Assembly: GCF_958295425.1 (NCBI RefSeq)
Contig: NC_081144.1
Location: 160,001-224,000, forward strand
Length of the DNA: 64,000 nucleotides
Direction of reading: 5' to 3'
DNA from: Solea solea
Lineage: Eukaryota > Chordata > Actinopteri > Pleuronectiformes > Soleidae
This document shows, one piece after another, positions 11,401 through 18,955 of the stretch. The notes under the pieces were generated by a model. It was not told the DNA's origin, searched no databases, and was given only the letters and a program-made list of their open reading frames with translations. Made by a program: the position numbers and the translations under genes. Numbering within the stretch: the stretch's first letter is position 1; each line of letters opens with the position of its first letter.

Positions 11401-14400
11401 GGAAATTGCAAGTGAAATGGCAGGTGCTAAGTATTTTTCCAAGTTAGATGCAGCACAAGGATTCTGGCAAATCAAGCTAGATGACAAAAGCTCACGATAC
11501 TGCACATTCAATACGCCTTACGGTCGATACAGATTCCTACGCATGCCTTTTGGCATAATCTCAGCATCAGAGATCTATCATCGTGCGATGGACAACATGC
11601 TTGAGGGCCTAGAAGGGGTACGTTGCTACATAGACGATGTGGTGATATGGGGGTCCACCCTACAAGAGCACAACGAGAGACTGGCGAAAGTCCTCCACAG
11701 GATATCTGATAATGGACTGAAATTGAATCGTGCAAAATGTCAGTTTGGCGTGCAAGAAGTGACATTCCTCGGAGACAAGCTGTCCTCTGAAGGAATTGAG
11801 CCTGATGAGAGAAAAATACAAGCGATCCTTAGCATGCCACGCCCCACAGACAAAAAAGGGGTACTCCGAATAATGGGGATGATCAACTTTATCGGCAAGT
11901 TTATACCAAACCTATCTGTGAAAACTTCAGCACTGAGGGAACTACTCCATGACTCCACAGAGTTCAAGTGGACAACAAGAAATGAGCGAGAGTGGAATGC
12001 TCTCAAGGCTACTCTGACAAAGTCCCCTGTGCTAGCGTATTATGATCCAGAAAAGAGACAGAAGATTTCAACAGATGCGTCGAAAGATGGCCTGGGAGCT
12101 GTCCTCCTGCAGGCAGAAGGAGATAGCTGGCAGCCAGTTGCCTACGCTTCGCGGTCAATGACCAAAACTGAAACTAAATATGCTCAAATAGAGAAAGAAT
12201 GTTTGGGATTGGCCTATGGGCTAGAAAAGTTTCACTGCTATGTCTATGGGCTTCCCTCTTTCACTGTCGAAACAGATCATCGCCCTCTGGTGTCGATCAT
12301 CAAAAAGAATCTCAACGAGATGTCACCAAGGATCCAGCGACTCATCATGAAGCTGCAGAGGTATGATTTTGAGTTAATATACACTCCAGGCAAACACTTG
12401 GTGATAGCAGATACGCTGTCACGAGCGCCAGTGATGAGCGAGGCGAGCTCCACTGAGAAAGACATTGAAAATCACGTCAACATGATTGTTCAGTCACTGC
12501 CAGTATCTGATGTCAAAACAAAACAAGTACGTGATGAATTGGACAAAGACACAGAATTACAAACAGTAATGAAAAACATACTTACCGGATGGCCCAGGGG
12601 CTCCTGTCCAAAATACTTCAACATCAGAGCAGAACTAAGTGTGGCAAACGGACTATTACTGAGAGACAATAGACTTGTCATCCCACAGAGTCTTAGGCCA
12701 GAGATACTTAGACAGATACACGAGGGACACCTCGGAATTGAAAAATGCAAAAGGAGAGCCAGATGCTCAGTGTATTGGCCTGGCATTAATCAGGACATTG
12801 AAAACATGGCAGGAAAGTGTGAAACATGCAAAAAGTACCAGAGCAAACAGGCAAGGGAACCCATGATGATTCCAGATCTTCCCACTGCACCTTGGGAGAA
12901 AGTTGGAACTGACCTGTTTCATTGCAATGGAAAGGACTATTTGTTAGTGATTGATTACTACTCAAATTTCCCTGAAATTGCCCTGCTGTCCAGCACAAAT
13001 GCCAGTACTGTCATTATGCATGTAAAATCCATATTTGCCCGGCATGGAATAGCAAAGACTGTAGTGAGTGACAATGGTCCATGTTACAACTGCAAAGAGT
13101 GGCAGCAGTTTGCGAGCCACTATGGCTTCAATCACGTCACCTCCAGTCCTCAGCATGCACAGGCAAATGGCAAAGCCGAAAAGGGAGTGCACATCATCAA
13201 ACAGATTCTGAAAAAGGCCACAGACAGCAAGTCAGATCCTTACCTAGCTCTTCTAAGCTACAGAGCTGCACCGCTTGAATGTGGTTTATCCCCAGCAGAA
13301 CTGTTAATGAATCGCAGATTACGCACAACCCTTCCCTGTTACACAGACATCAAGCCCAACACAGGGATACAGAAAAAGTTGGAGAACATGAAATGGAAAC
13401 AAAAACAACGCTTCGACAAATCGACGAAACCCCTCAGTCCACTCGCCAAGGATGACATGGTACGAATCCAGGATCAAGATGCATGGAACAGGAAAGCAAC
13501 TGTACTCCAGGAGGTCGGACCTAGATCATACGAAGTGAAGACTGAGGAAGGACACGTGCTCAGAAGGAACCGCCGCAGCCTTCTAAAAACAAAAGAGACT
13601 TTTACAGAGACTGAAATTGATGCTGATGCAGTCAGTGCAAGCGCAGCATCAAATGATGACACTGATGGACATTCACAGGAGGACACAAGCAATGTTCAGT
13701 CGGAATTACCTGTCCTGAGAAGATCTGGGCGCCGGACAAAAAGACCTGATAGACTGGATTTGTAAGTGTATGGACTGAATATTGGTTCACTGTTGAAGAA
13801 TAAAAACACAAACAAACAAACAAAAGAAAAAGAAAAGAAGGTGTACAAAAAAAAAGAAAGTAAGAAAAGAGTACACATAAAAAAAAAAAAAAAGTTTGTG
13901 TTTCTTGTTTTAAAAAAAAAAAAAAAAAAAGGTTGTTTAAAACTGTTAATGTATTGCTCAATGTTGGAAGTAAGTATTTGTGTATTGAGCAATGTTTAAA
14001 GTAAGTATCAGTATGTTGATTAAGGTTTGAAGTAAGTATCAATGTTATTAGATCCTGAGAAGGGGGGATGTTCTGATATGATATGCAGAGTGCATATAAT
14101 TGTAGTTCCGGACATGGCCACAAGGTGGACCTACCGATGTAAGTAAATACAAGGTCAACTGCATGAGTAAGCTGGTAGAACCAAGGGACTGAACATGTAA
14201 CACACGGTTATCATTATGCTCGTTCAATAAAGTTGAGCACAAGCTCATTGTGGATTCTACAACGTTTATGATTCAATTCATTAAACAACACACTCGCTGA
14301 CAAACTTTTATTGAAAAACCTGAAATCTCATACTCGCTGAACAACTTTTTTTTAAAACCTGAAATCTCGTACTCGCTGACAAACTTTTATTCAAAAACCT

Positions 14401-15899
14401 GAAATCTCGTACTCGCTGACAAACTTTTATTTAAAAACCTGAAATCTCGTACTCGCTGACAAACTTTTATTTAAAAACCTGAAATCTCGTTCTCACTGAC
14501 AAACTTTTATTTAAAACCTGAAATCTCGTACTCACTGACAAACTTTTATTTAAAAACCTGAAATCTTGTACTCGCTGACAAACTTTTATTCAAAAACCTG
14601 AAATCTCGTACTCGCTGACAAACTTTTATTTAAAAACCTGAAATCTCGTACTCGCTGACAAACTTTTATTCAAAAACCTGAAATCTCGTACTCGCTGACA
14701 AACTTTTATTTAAAAACCTGAAATCTCGTACTCGCTGACAAACTTTTATTGAAAAACCTGAAATCTCGTACTCGCTGACAAACTTTTATTTAAAAACCTG
14801 AAATCTCGTACTCACTGACAAACTTTTATTCAAAAACCTGAAATCTTGTACTCGCTGACAAACTTTTATTTAAAAACCTGGAATCTCGTACTTGCTGACA
14901 AACTTTTATTCAAAAACCTGAAATCTCGTACTCGCTGACAAACTTTTATTTAAAAACCTGAAATCTCGTACTCGCTGACAAACTTTTATTCAAAAACCTG
15001 GAATCTCGTACTCGCTGACAAACTTTTATTTAAAAACCTGAAATCTCGTACTCGCTGACAAACTTTTATTGAAAAACCTGAAATCTCGTACTCGCTGACA
15101 AACTTTTATTTAAAAACCTGAAATCTCGTACTCGCTGACAAACTTTTATTGAAAAACCTGAAATCTCGTACTCGCTGACAAACTTTTATTGAAAAACCTG
15201 AAATCTCGTACTTGCTGACAAACTTTTATTGAAAAACCTGAAATCTCGCACTCGCTGACAAACTTTTATTCAAAAACCTGAAATCTCGTACTCGCTGACA
15301 AACTTTTATTTAAAAACCTGAAATCTCGTACTCGCTGACAAACTTTTATTTAAAACCTGAAATCTCGCACTCGCTGACAAACTTTTATTGAAAAACCTGA
15401 AATCTCGTACTCGCTGACAAACTTTTATTGAAAAACCTGAAATCTCGTACTCGCTGACAAACTTTTATTTAAAAACCTGTAAACTTTCACCTGAAGCTGC
15501 AGCCAACAGATAATCATCCACGTTCTACTTCTAGACCTTTTAATCCGTCACAGTTCAACCAGAAAGCGACAGTTCTCTACGTGAAAGAACGTTTAGCGTT
15601 CTACTTTTACAGACAATCTGTAAATCCCATAAGTTTGATTGACAGGTGTCAAATGCAAGAGATGTCTGCAGAAATGTTAACATATATAATCACTAAAAAG
15701 AGACACTTCTACCTCTTTAAAACACAGGAAACATATTGAACAGGTAGTAACTTCACTGGTGGACGTGGAGAGAGAGAGAGGCAGAGATAAAATAGTTACC
15801 GTGGCCGTGACTCGCCATCCTCGCGCTGCTGGAGGTCAAGGCTGCGGTCATACGCCGCGCCAGGAGGCTTCCCACGCGTCCGGTCGTCAGGTGAAGCAT
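6020..15899 (-). CDS. cox4i2: Cytochrome c oxidase subunit 4, isoform 2 (four exons)
   Basis: Coding exons are 15899-15800, 7316-7152, 6500-6369 and 6153-6020 on the minus strand. All introns are GT-AG, and every junction splits a codon after its first base. The joined frame is 531 nt, 176 residues plus TAG, close to the usual length of about 170 for this family. The product is a nuclear-encoded regulatory subunit of mitochondrial complex IV in the inner membrane. Residues 1 to about 30 (MLHLTTGRVGSLLARRM onward) are Arg/Leu/Ser-rich without acidic residues, as in a matrix-targeting presequence. Residues 112-128 form the single membrane helix (within GAMFIFLGLTGLIVWWQ). The matrix-side block includes EMNQPSAEWKTVVG, and the C-terminal tail includes QRMLDMRMNP and KWDYEKGQWK. 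The PPRTFDDEW stretch and the GQWK end are more like isoform 2 than isoform 1, judged from memory of the families. Paralogue assignment is less certain than family assignment. Intron 1 is inflated by a minisatellite and a Gypsy element. Confidence 0.9.
6369..6500 (-). CDS. cox4i2: cox4i2 coding exon 3
   Basis: The acceptor follows a (CT)n tract ending gtgcag. The exon is 132 nt with donor g|gtaaaa. It encodes YRLSFSQTFSEMN, AEWKTVVG and the membrane helix ending IVWWQKVH. This is the most diagnostic exon for COX4. Confidence 0.9.
6501..7151 (-). other. cox4i2: cox4i2 intron 2 with a palindromic dispersed repeat
   Basis: This is a 651-bp GT-AG intron. At about 6925-7000 it holds 'tttgtgaggaccaaa' and the near-complement 'tttggtcctcac', a repeat pair seen again at 31563-31615. 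A (GT)n run at about 7122-7147 lies only a few bases inside the donor site of exon 2, in the splice-proximal intron. Confidence 0.7.
7152..7316 (-). CDS. cox4i2: cox4i2 coding exon 2
   Basis: Acceptor tttgtcccacag, 165 nt, donor t|gtagga. It encodes the conserved acidic N-terminal matrix domain with motifs EDLSQPMYWD, PLPDRRYKV and KQKEKGPWDQLSKEEKLA. The last base joins exon 3 to form Leu (LYRLSF). A second AG two bases further in is a possible alternative acceptor but would break the frame. Confidence 0.88.
7317..8696 (-). other. cox4i2: cox4i2 intron 1, 3' part without genes
   Basis: Ordinary AT-rich intron sequence. The only obvious repeat is a (GT)n run at about 8401-8436. No exon-like segment was seen. 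Confidence 0.6.
8697..9552. repeat. 40-bp minisatellite, left block
   Basis: About 22 head-to-tail units of 38-40 bp (core: actcgctgacaaactttt, then att[c/t/g]aaaaacctgaaatctcg). Variation is confined to a few sites: C or T in the cg[c/t]actcg step, the base after TTATT, and four or five A residues. The left edge is degenerate around 8697-8740. The block is interrupted exactly at the Gypsy 5' LTR and resumes at 14293. Confidence 0.95.
9553..9776 (+). repeat. Gypsy 5' LTR
   Basis: 224 bp, starting TGTTCTGATATGATATGC and ending AACAACACA. It holds an AATAAA polyadenylation hexamer at 9710-9715. Read base by base, it shows no difference from the 3' LTR at 14069-14292. Confidence 0.95.
9777..9789 (+). 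other. Primer-binding site, probably tRNA-Leu
   Basis: TGGTACCAGGAGT begins at the first base after the 5' LTR. Its complement, ACTCCTGGTACCA, matches my recollection of the 3' acceptor end of vertebrate tRNA-Leu(UAA) including CCA. The tRNA identity rests on memory, but the position and the TGG start are diagnostic. Confidence 0.75.
9824..13765 (+). CDS. Gypsy gag-pol polyprotein, 1,313 residues
   Basis: One uninterrupted frame supplies all proteins for the retrotransposon's own particle assembly, reverse transcription and integration. Residues 1-200 are gag capsid-like. Two CCHC zinc knuckles lie at about 216-248 (CKRCGGKHEPMQC and CAKCNGKNHFAKQC). The aspartic protease has DTG at 318-320. 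Reverse transcriptase spans about 430-650, with LDAAQGFWQIKL and the YIDD catalytic motif at 602-605. RNase H follows, with TDASKDGLGAVLLQ around 750 and TDHRPL near 818. Integrase carries an HHCC zinc module at about 966-1002 and a D,D-35-E triad that I count at Asp1030, Asp1083 and Glu1119. Fusing gag and pol in a single frame means no frameshift is needed to express pol. The ATG at 9824 is the first in frame, 35 bp after the PBS. No stop or frameshift was seen. Confidence 0.96.
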   Translation: METLRPPEGLKLVGNVDSNWRSFKQQFELYLSATGMDNKPGPRKIAILLTVAGPQAMEVFNTFEFERADDKEDYGKVIEKFEAYCSPKKNIVYERYVFRSRMQQAGETFDCFMTDLKLKAQSCGFGDLKDSMVRDQIVYGILDKKTRERMLRDDKLTLAEAEKICHASELAQQHAKTFADPSASVVHESAKVAVVRNKMKRNDQQKTNKNANAANCKRCGGKHEPMQCPAYGKRCAKCNGKNHFAKQCLTKDRSKPVRVVEETDLGETFFIDMVSCENVKKVQATEAHKRHTEWRHEQDENWIVSLPINGALVALRIDTGAQANLISMTEIRAMKEKPKIFKKSVQLKDYNGKEIESKGQCRLRVTVKNKQYSVLFSIVPEGRESLLGGLTSKNLNLVRRVYQISCSDAVRAHNSTVDSIVQRFPDVFKGLGCLPYTYTIQLKEDAEPVIHAPRRIPAPLRERLKKELDRMCEMNVITKVEEPTEWVNSMVCVDKKNKNKELRICMDPGDLNRNIKREHYQIPKREEIASEMAGAKYFSKLDAAQGFWQIKLDDKSSRYCTFNTPYGRYRFLRMPFGIISASEIYHRAMDNMLEGLEGVRCYIDDVVIWGSTLQEHNERLAKVLHRISDNGLKLNRAKCQFGVQEVTFLGDKLSSEGIEPDERKIQAILSMPRPTDKKGVLRIMGMINFIGKFIPNLSVKTSALRELLHDSTEFKWTTRNEREWNALKATLTKSPVLAYYDPEKRQKISTDASKDGLGAVLLQAEGDSWQPVAYASRSMTKTETKYAQIEKECLGLAYGLEKFHCYVYGLPSFTVETDHRPLVSIIKKNLNEMSPRIQRLIMKLQRYDFELIYTPGKHLVIADTLSRAPVMSEASSTEKDIENHVNMIVQSLPVSDVKTKQVRDELDKDTELQTVMKNILTGWPRGSCPKYFNIRAELSVANGLLLRDNRLVIPQSLRPEILRQIHEGHLGIEKCKRRARCSVYWPGINQDIENMAGKCETCKKYQSKQAREPMMIPDLPTAPWEKVGTDLFHCNGKDYLLVIDYYSNFPEIALLSSTNASTVIMHVKSIFARHGIAKTVVSDNGPCYNCKEWQQFASHYGFNHVTSSPQHAQANGKAEKGVHIIKQILKKATDSKSDPYLALLSYRAAPLECGLSPAELLMNRRLRTTLPCYTDIKPNTGIQKKLENMKWKQKQRFDKSTKPLSPLAKDDMVRIQDQDAWNRKATVLQEVGPRSYEVKTEEGHVLRRNRRSLLKTKETFTETEIDADAVSASAASNDDTDGHSQEDTSNVQSELPVLRRSGRRTKRPDRLDL
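13766..14056 (+). other. Gypsy 3' untranslated internal region
   Basis: An A-rich segment with several homopolymer A runs (13850-13930), followed by about three copies of a roughly 35-bp motif (gaagtaagtat next to tattgagcaatgtt), ending at the polypurine tract. There is no open frame of note on the plus strand. Minus-strand frames here are poly-Phe artefacts. Confidence 0.8.
14057..14068 (+). other. Polypurine tract of the Gypsy element
   Basis: A purine run, GAGAAGGGGGGA, directly precedes the TG of the 3' LTR. It is placed to prime plus-strand DNA synthesis. Confidence 0.9.
14069..14292 (+). repeat. Gypsy 3' LTR
   Basis: 224 bp, TG...CA, with AATAAA. I read it as identical to the 5' LTR. 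It is followed by the CTCGC target duplication and then minisatellite units. Confidence 0.95.
14293..15476. repeat. 40-bp minisatellite, right block
   Basis: About 30 units of the same 40-bp repeat as the left block. Most units here are the full 40-bp, cgtactcg form, whereas the left block has more 38/39-bp and cgcactcg forms. It ends at aacctgtaaactttcacc. All lies in cox4i2 intron 1. Confidence 0.95.
15800..15899 (-). CDS. cox4i2: cox4i2 coding exon 1
   Basis: It has 33 codons plus one base from ATG at 15899-15897. It encodes the mitochondrial presequence and the start of the mature protein (ends MASHGH), with donor g|gtaact. The split codon G|AG with exon 2 gives Glu, producing ASHGHE, a motif expected just before the subunit 4 matrix domain. 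I chose the upstream ATG because it yields a complete presequence. In-frame ATGs at codons 17 and 28 would remove most of it. Local CpG density is higher than in the flanks. Confidence 0.85.
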
Positions 15900-16239
15900 C
15901 TGGAATCGCCAACAATATATGACCTTATTTTACACTCCAGTGAATAATCTGCTCTATCTTATTTATGTAGGGTGCAAATCGCCAAAACACAATTTTGCCT
16001 CTGTTTTCACCTTAGGGGGCGCTATAGACCCCTTGTGCAACGCACAGGTCCGGGATTGATGCCAATATCACACTTTCACCAGACCTGACCTCCATGCCAG
16101 AGATTTTATGCATGTTAATGTTCTCAAAAATGACCACAAAACCACGGATTTAATAATAATCTGAAGGAAAACAACAGGCTCCTCACACTAATTCATGCCA
16201 TTTGTGGCTTGGGCCCTAATAATAACAAACTTTATTATT
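15900..16239 (-). promoter_or_regulatory. cox4i2: cox4i2 5' flank, largely a dispersed repeat
   Basis: Only about 65 bp separate the start codon from a dispersed repeat that fills 15967-16230 (gtagggtgcaaatcgcc, then ttagggggcgctatag, then aataataatctgaagga). The same family recurs at about 28715-28985 (reversed) and 57045-57465. The cox4i2 transcription start must lie in this stretch, in the 29-bp minisatellite beyond it, or in an undetected upstream non-coding exon. I see no clear TATA box on the minus strand. Confidence 0.5.
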
Positions 16240-17278
16240 TAAATCGCATTGTGTCGTGTATCTTATCACATCGTGTATCACGTTGTGTATTGTGTCGTGT
16301 ATCTTATTGCATAGTGTATCATGTTGTGTATATTATCGCATCGTGTATCGTGTCGTGTATCTTATCGCATCGTGTATTGTGTTGTGTATATTATCGCATC
16401 GTGTATCACGTTGTGTATATTATCGCATCATGTATCACGTTGTGTATATTATCACATTGTGTATATTATCGCGTTGTGTATTGCGTCGTGTATCTTATCG
16501 CATCGCGTATCACGTTGTGTATATTATCGCGTTGTGTATTGTGTCATGTATCTTATCGCATTGTGTATTGTGTCGTGTATCTTATCGCATCGTGTATCAC
16601 GTTGTGTATATTATCGCGTTGTGTATTGTGTAATGTATCTTATCGCATTGTGTATTGTGTCGTGTATCTTATTGCATTGTGTATTACGTTGTGTATATTA
16701 TCGCATCATGTATAACGTTGTGTATATCATCGCGTTGTGTATTGTGTTGTGTATCTTATCACATCGTGTATCACGTTGTGTATATTATTGCATTGTGTCA
16801 CGTATCTTATCGCATTGTGTATTGTGTCGTGTATCTTATTGCATTGTGTATTACGTTGTGTATATTATCGTATCGTGTATAACGTTGTGTATATCATCGC
16901 GTTGTGTATTGTGTCGTGTATCTTATTGCATCGTGTATCACGTTGTGTATATTATCGCATTGTGTATTGTGTATTGTGTCGTGTATCTTATTGCATCATG
17001 TATCACATTGTATATCTTATCGCATTGTGTATCACGTTGTGTATCTTATCGCGTTGTGTATTGTGTCATGTATCTTATCGCATTGTGTATCACGTTGTGT
17101 ATCTTATCGCATCGTGTATCACGTTGTGTATCTTATCGCGTTGTGTATTGTGTCATGTATCTTATCGCATCGTGTATCACGTTGTGTATCTTATCGCATC
17201 GTGTATCACGTTGTGTATCTTATCGCGTTGTGTATTGTGTCATGTATCTTATCGCATTGTGTATATTATCGTGTCGTG
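16240..17278. repeat. 29-bp minisatellite (CpG-decaying)
   Basis: About 35 tandem units of 29 bp (such as tatcttatcgcatcgtgta followed by tcacgttgtg). Units differ almost only by C/T and G/A changes at CG, TG and CA positions. Because 29 is not a multiple of 3 and the unit lacks plus-strand stops in any frame, all three forward frames stay open for long distances (up to 349 codons). These are not genes. Confidence 0.93.
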
Positions 17279-18440
17279 TCAGGAGCAGCCGAACATGGCA
17301 CCAGTTGTTGTTCCCAACTTGCTGGACGTCTTTGTATAAAGAAAATAGAACTTATTTTGTCATTGTTTAAAATACAACAAGATACTTTGTTTGATCCGTC
17401 CGTGTCAAAAAACATCGAATAAAAGACATTTGAAAAACAAAACAATGAAAATCAACGTTGATAGTAAAAAACAAGGTGTTGCCAGGTGTTAGTAACGACT
17501 GTGGTATGTAGTCACTCGTCATTGATTAACTTCAGGAGATGATACAAATGTTTCCTTATGAAAGAACTGGACGAGCAACTGACTCAACAACAGACACCAA
17601 ACACAGATAAGAAATGCTTCACACTCATGTAAACGTCCAGTCTTTCCTATTTAGGAGAATTCACTGGCTCATATTGAAGTCTATAAACCATCACTATAGT
17701 ATCTGTATCTATTTTGAATGATTTCTCTGTTAAATGGAGCAAAGAAACCAGGAAATATAGAATATATATGTGTAAGAACCTGAAAAATCAGATAGTTTGT
17801 TTTTATGACACAATAAACACTGAAACTAATGAATCCATTATCAAAATAGTTGACGGTTGATTTAGTCATTGATGTATTAGTGATGTATTTTCTACAGGAG
17901 GAGACAGTAACATGTTACTGTGTATTAAGTAGAGTCTATTCCATTTTTATAATCTTAATAGTCTATATCTTACATGTTTATTACATTTATTACCTTTTAC
18001 TGTCTTTAATGCTGTAACTATTTAAATGTCCCTTTTTTGGGACTAATAAATGATTATTTTATCTTATATTATCTTATTGTTACAGCTCTAATTATTCATG
18101 ATATTTATTATTTGTATTGTGTCAAGGAAAAGAGACTAATTAAGATATTTATTGCACTGCAATTGACAATAAACTTCCTTTATCTTGCATCTTGAGAACC
18201 TACCAGATAAAACAATAATCTGCTCTGATAATCTGTGTAATAATCTGATTCAGCTCATCAAAGTCACCGTGTGACGCGGGTCAGGCGTGTTTGACCTTGA
18301 CCTTGACGCGCGGCCACAGGTCACATGGTCCACGACAGTTTGTGAGAAAAGTTCTGTGTGCGACTTTAACTTTGTAACGTGATGAGAAAAGGTTGTTGTT
18401 TTTTTTTTAAATTTCACTCACAGTGTTTTTGTCCCTTCAC
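17279..18440. other. No gene; LINE-like tails and a hormone-receptor-like motif
   Basis: AT-rich non-coding sequence. Around 18110-18190 there is a 'gcactgcaattgacaataaac' segment resembling a fish LINE 3' tail, and a similar AT-rich tail lies near 18020-18065. No exon candidates were seen. Confidence 0.5.
18292..18323. promoter_or_regulatory. Two overlapping ERR-type sites plus a half-site
   Basis: TGACCTTGACCTTGA contains two perfect, 3-bp-overlapping copies of TGACCTTGA, the reverse complement of the estrogen-related-receptor element TCAAGGTCA. An AGGTCA half-site follows at 18318-18323. The surrounding 60 bp is GC- and CpG-rich in an AT-rich region. It lies about 2.4 kb upstream of the cox4i2 start codon. 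ERR factors commonly regulate mitochondrial respiratory genes, but function here is inferred only. Confidence 0.3.
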
Positions 18441-18458
18441 CTGTTTCTGTGGCTTATC

Positions 18459-18484
18459 ACACACACACACACACACACACACAC
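18459..18484. repeat. (CA)n microsatellite
   Basis: About 13 CA units in non-coding sequence. Confidence 0.9.
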
Positions 18485-18688
18485 GTGGACATGGACACAG
18501 AATGGGAAAATGGTGGTAAAAATTGGCAGTTGGTCAACGTGAGAGTCCTGGCTGACCTTCTGTCAGGGACAGGAGTTCAGGGACCGATTTTGACTTCTTT
18601 TCACGAAACAAACACGTTTTTCTCTGATTCTCTGCTTCCAGAGACTTTTTTATTCAGCTTTTACTCAGACATTTGGAGGAGTCTGAGT

Positions 18689-18690
<2 letters not shown>

Positions 18691-18725
<35 letters not shown>

Positions 18726-18726
18726 T
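18691..18726. repeat. (CAG)12 triplet repeat
   Basis: An uninterrupted CAG run. A 97-residue frame reads it as poly-Gln, but no gene context supports translation. It faces the complementary (CTG) run at 18788-18813. Confidence 0.9.
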
Positions 18727-18787
18727 CTGCTGGCGTGAATAGAGCACTGTCCGGCTGGAACACTTTCTCTTTCTCTGTGTCGTCACA

Positions 18788-18813
18788 GCTGCTGCTGCTG
18801 CTGCTGCTGCTGC
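18788..18813. repeat. (GCT)n triplet repeat, complementary to the CAG run
   Basis: About 8-9 GCT units lie 61 bp after the CAG run. The two arrays are inverted complements and could pair as a hairpin stem. Confidence 0.9.
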
Positions 18814-18896
18814 ACATCTATAATCCATGCTTCACTATCTGGCCTGCACGTACACCCCTCTCTCTCCCTGACTGACTGTAGGTATAGTGTCAGAGG

Positions 18897-18955
18897 AGGG
18901 CGTCTGTCCGTCTGTCTGTCCATCTGTCTGTCCGTCTGTCCGTCTGTCCCCCTCT
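18897..18955. repeat. (GTCT/GTCC)n microsatellite
   Basis: An imperfect tetranucleotide run of gtct, gtcc and atct units. Confidence 0.85.

Larger units (their letters stand above)
9553..14292 (+). mobile_element. Intact Ty3/Gypsy LTR retrotransposon
   Basis: The element is 4,740 bp, bounded by 224-bp LTRs (TG...CA) and a 5-bp target duplication CTCGC (9548-9552 and 14293-14297) taken from the minisatellite unit. Internal order is PBS, single gag-pol frame (gag, zinc knuckles, protease, reverse transcriptase, RNase H, integrase), PPT. The PR-RT-RH-IN order is that of Ty3/Gypsy rather than Ty1/Copia. There is no env-like frame and no chromodomain motif at the C-terminus. A short LTR with a one-frame polyprotein is compatible with the Mag-like group, but I cannot place the clade without a tree. 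It lies antisense to cox4i2 in intron 1. Confidence 0.96.

Noticed and set aside
13632..14123. 163-codon minus-strand frame
   Set aside because: Antisense of the Gypsy 3' region; poly-Phe from homopolymer T runs.
8697..15476. CRISPR-like regular repeats
   Set aside because: The 40-bp units are directly tandem without unique spacers, in an animal intron; this is a minisatellite.
16321..17370. 349-codon plus-strand frame (and 168-, 172- and 200-codon frames beside it)
   Set aside because: Entirely within the 29-bp minisatellite. All three frames are open, and the peptide is a degenerate repeat without domain or splice context.
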